Positions 63,782 to 64,000 of a DNA stretch of 64,000 bases are shown here, one piece after another. Position 1 is the stretch's first letter, and every line of letters starts with the position of its first letter. The stretch comes from Idiomarina zobellii (GTDB taxonomy: Bacteria > Pseudomonadota > Gammaproteobacteria > Enterobacterales > Alteromonadaceae), in NCBI RefSeq assembly GCF_900100855.1, contig NZ_FNCB01000013.1, forward strand, positions 1 through 64,000, written 5' to 3'. The notes under the pieces are model-generated. The model was not told the origin of the DNA, did not search any database, and was given only the letters and a program-made list of their open reading frames with translations. The position numbers and the translations under genes are program-made.

Positions 63782-64000
63782 ATGACAGCCGAGATACCTA
63801 CGATTATTGAGCAAACCCAGCGTTGGGTGCAACAGCTTATTGTGAAATACAATATCTGCCCGTTTGCGCGCCGCGAAGTTGAGCGCAAAAGTATTCGCTA
63901 CGTTGTTGCAGAGCAACCGGACATAGCTTCAGTGTTACAACAGTTGCTGGATGAAGCGAAGCACTTAGACGAAACACCTGAAACCGAGACCACGCTTTTT
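63782..64000 (+). CDS. DUF1415 family protein (partial, runs off the window)
   Basis: First 73 codons only. IEQTQRWVQQLIVKYNICPFARREVERKSIRY is the DUF1415 N terminus (NxCPFA motif). Function unknown. Divergent from the ICMT-family gene across 30 bp. The 3' end lies outside the window. Confidence 0.88.
   Translation, partial: MTAEIPTIIEQTQRWVQQLIVKYNICPFARREVERKSIRYVVAEQPDIASVLQQLLDEAKHLDETPETETTLF

Noticed and set aside
1-64000. CRISPR array, insertion sequence, prophage or tRNA genes
   Set aside because: I looked for regularly spaced repeats, transposase or integrase frames (only XerC is present) and tRNA cloverleaf ends and saw none.

Overview
The window reads as chromosomal DNA of a marine gammaproteobacterium of the order Alteromonadales, most likely Idiomarina or a close relative. 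This is inferred from gene order and protein character, not from a database search. The block hemC-hemD-hemX-hemY / lptM-lysA-dapF-DUF484-xerC-yigB-uvrD / rarD-yigI / recQ follows the classical gammaproteobacterial order. The rlmA, queH, ctlX, 'anti-phage' dGTPase, DUF885, S8 protease with PPC domains and Fpr genes fit a proteolytic marine heterotroph. Genes are tightly packed. Many neighbours overlap by 4 bp, several convergent pairs overlap at their ends, and no insertion sequence, CRISPR array, prophage or tRNA was seen.

Layout. 1-350: tail of an rRNA operon (5S gene, terminator, then an array of small hairpins ending in a second copy of the 5S 3' end and a second terminator). 350-500 holds no gene. 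501-1633: cytochrome b561 and a periplasmic YceI protein. 1649-5626 (minus): haem pathway, with HemD and HemX fused in one frame. 5717-9527: lptM (too short for usual ORF cut-offs), lysA, dapF, DUF484, xerC. 9546-16336: yigB, uvrD with a LexA-like box, an OsmC protein, rarD, yigI, recQ. 16329-19365: DUF3630 and a large membrane GGDEF/EAL protein with both active sites degenerate. 19407-24329: small heat-shock protein with a sigma-32-like promoter, an uncharacterised protein paired with an MscS channel, an ABC exporter, and a small His-rich exported protein behind a Fur-like box. 24326-32973: PLP lyase, zinc-ribbon protein, DUF885 metallopeptidase, a NarL-type two-component system, a membrane protein/TPR pair, an active-looking diguanylate cyclase, a LysE exporter.

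33081-48930 is the DNA-defence and repair part of the window. recC, recB, recD and a fourth gene overlap end to end; the fourth encodes a phospholipase-D-like nuclease fused to a superfamily 2 helicase and a DUF3427 tail. Beyond it lie a TPR gene remnant, an orphan XRE antitoxin, an unknown coiled-coil protein, a two-gene HicA/HicB-like module with its own palindromic operator, and a dGTPase of the anti-phage type. This is where an undescribed system is most likely.

48990-63289: secreted subtilase, nucleoside deaminase, a broken vapBC, queH, a scar holding the 3' tails of two lost outer-membrane receptor genes, ctlX, a cold-shock gene with long leader, rlmA, DUF2442, an acyltransferase, a SLC13 transporter, a beta-propeller protein, a probable iron-regulated PepSY-DUF2271/DUF4198 pair, fpr and a uracil-DNA-glycosylase-like gene. 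63290-64000: an isoprenylcysteine methyltransferase family protein and the start of a DUF1415 gene that runs off the window.

A theme of the accessory parts is decay. There are three antitoxin-like genes without an intact toxin (XRE, VapB, DUF2442), a truncated VapC, a TPR tail and two outer-membrane protein tails. Against these stands one apparently intact HicAB-like pair.
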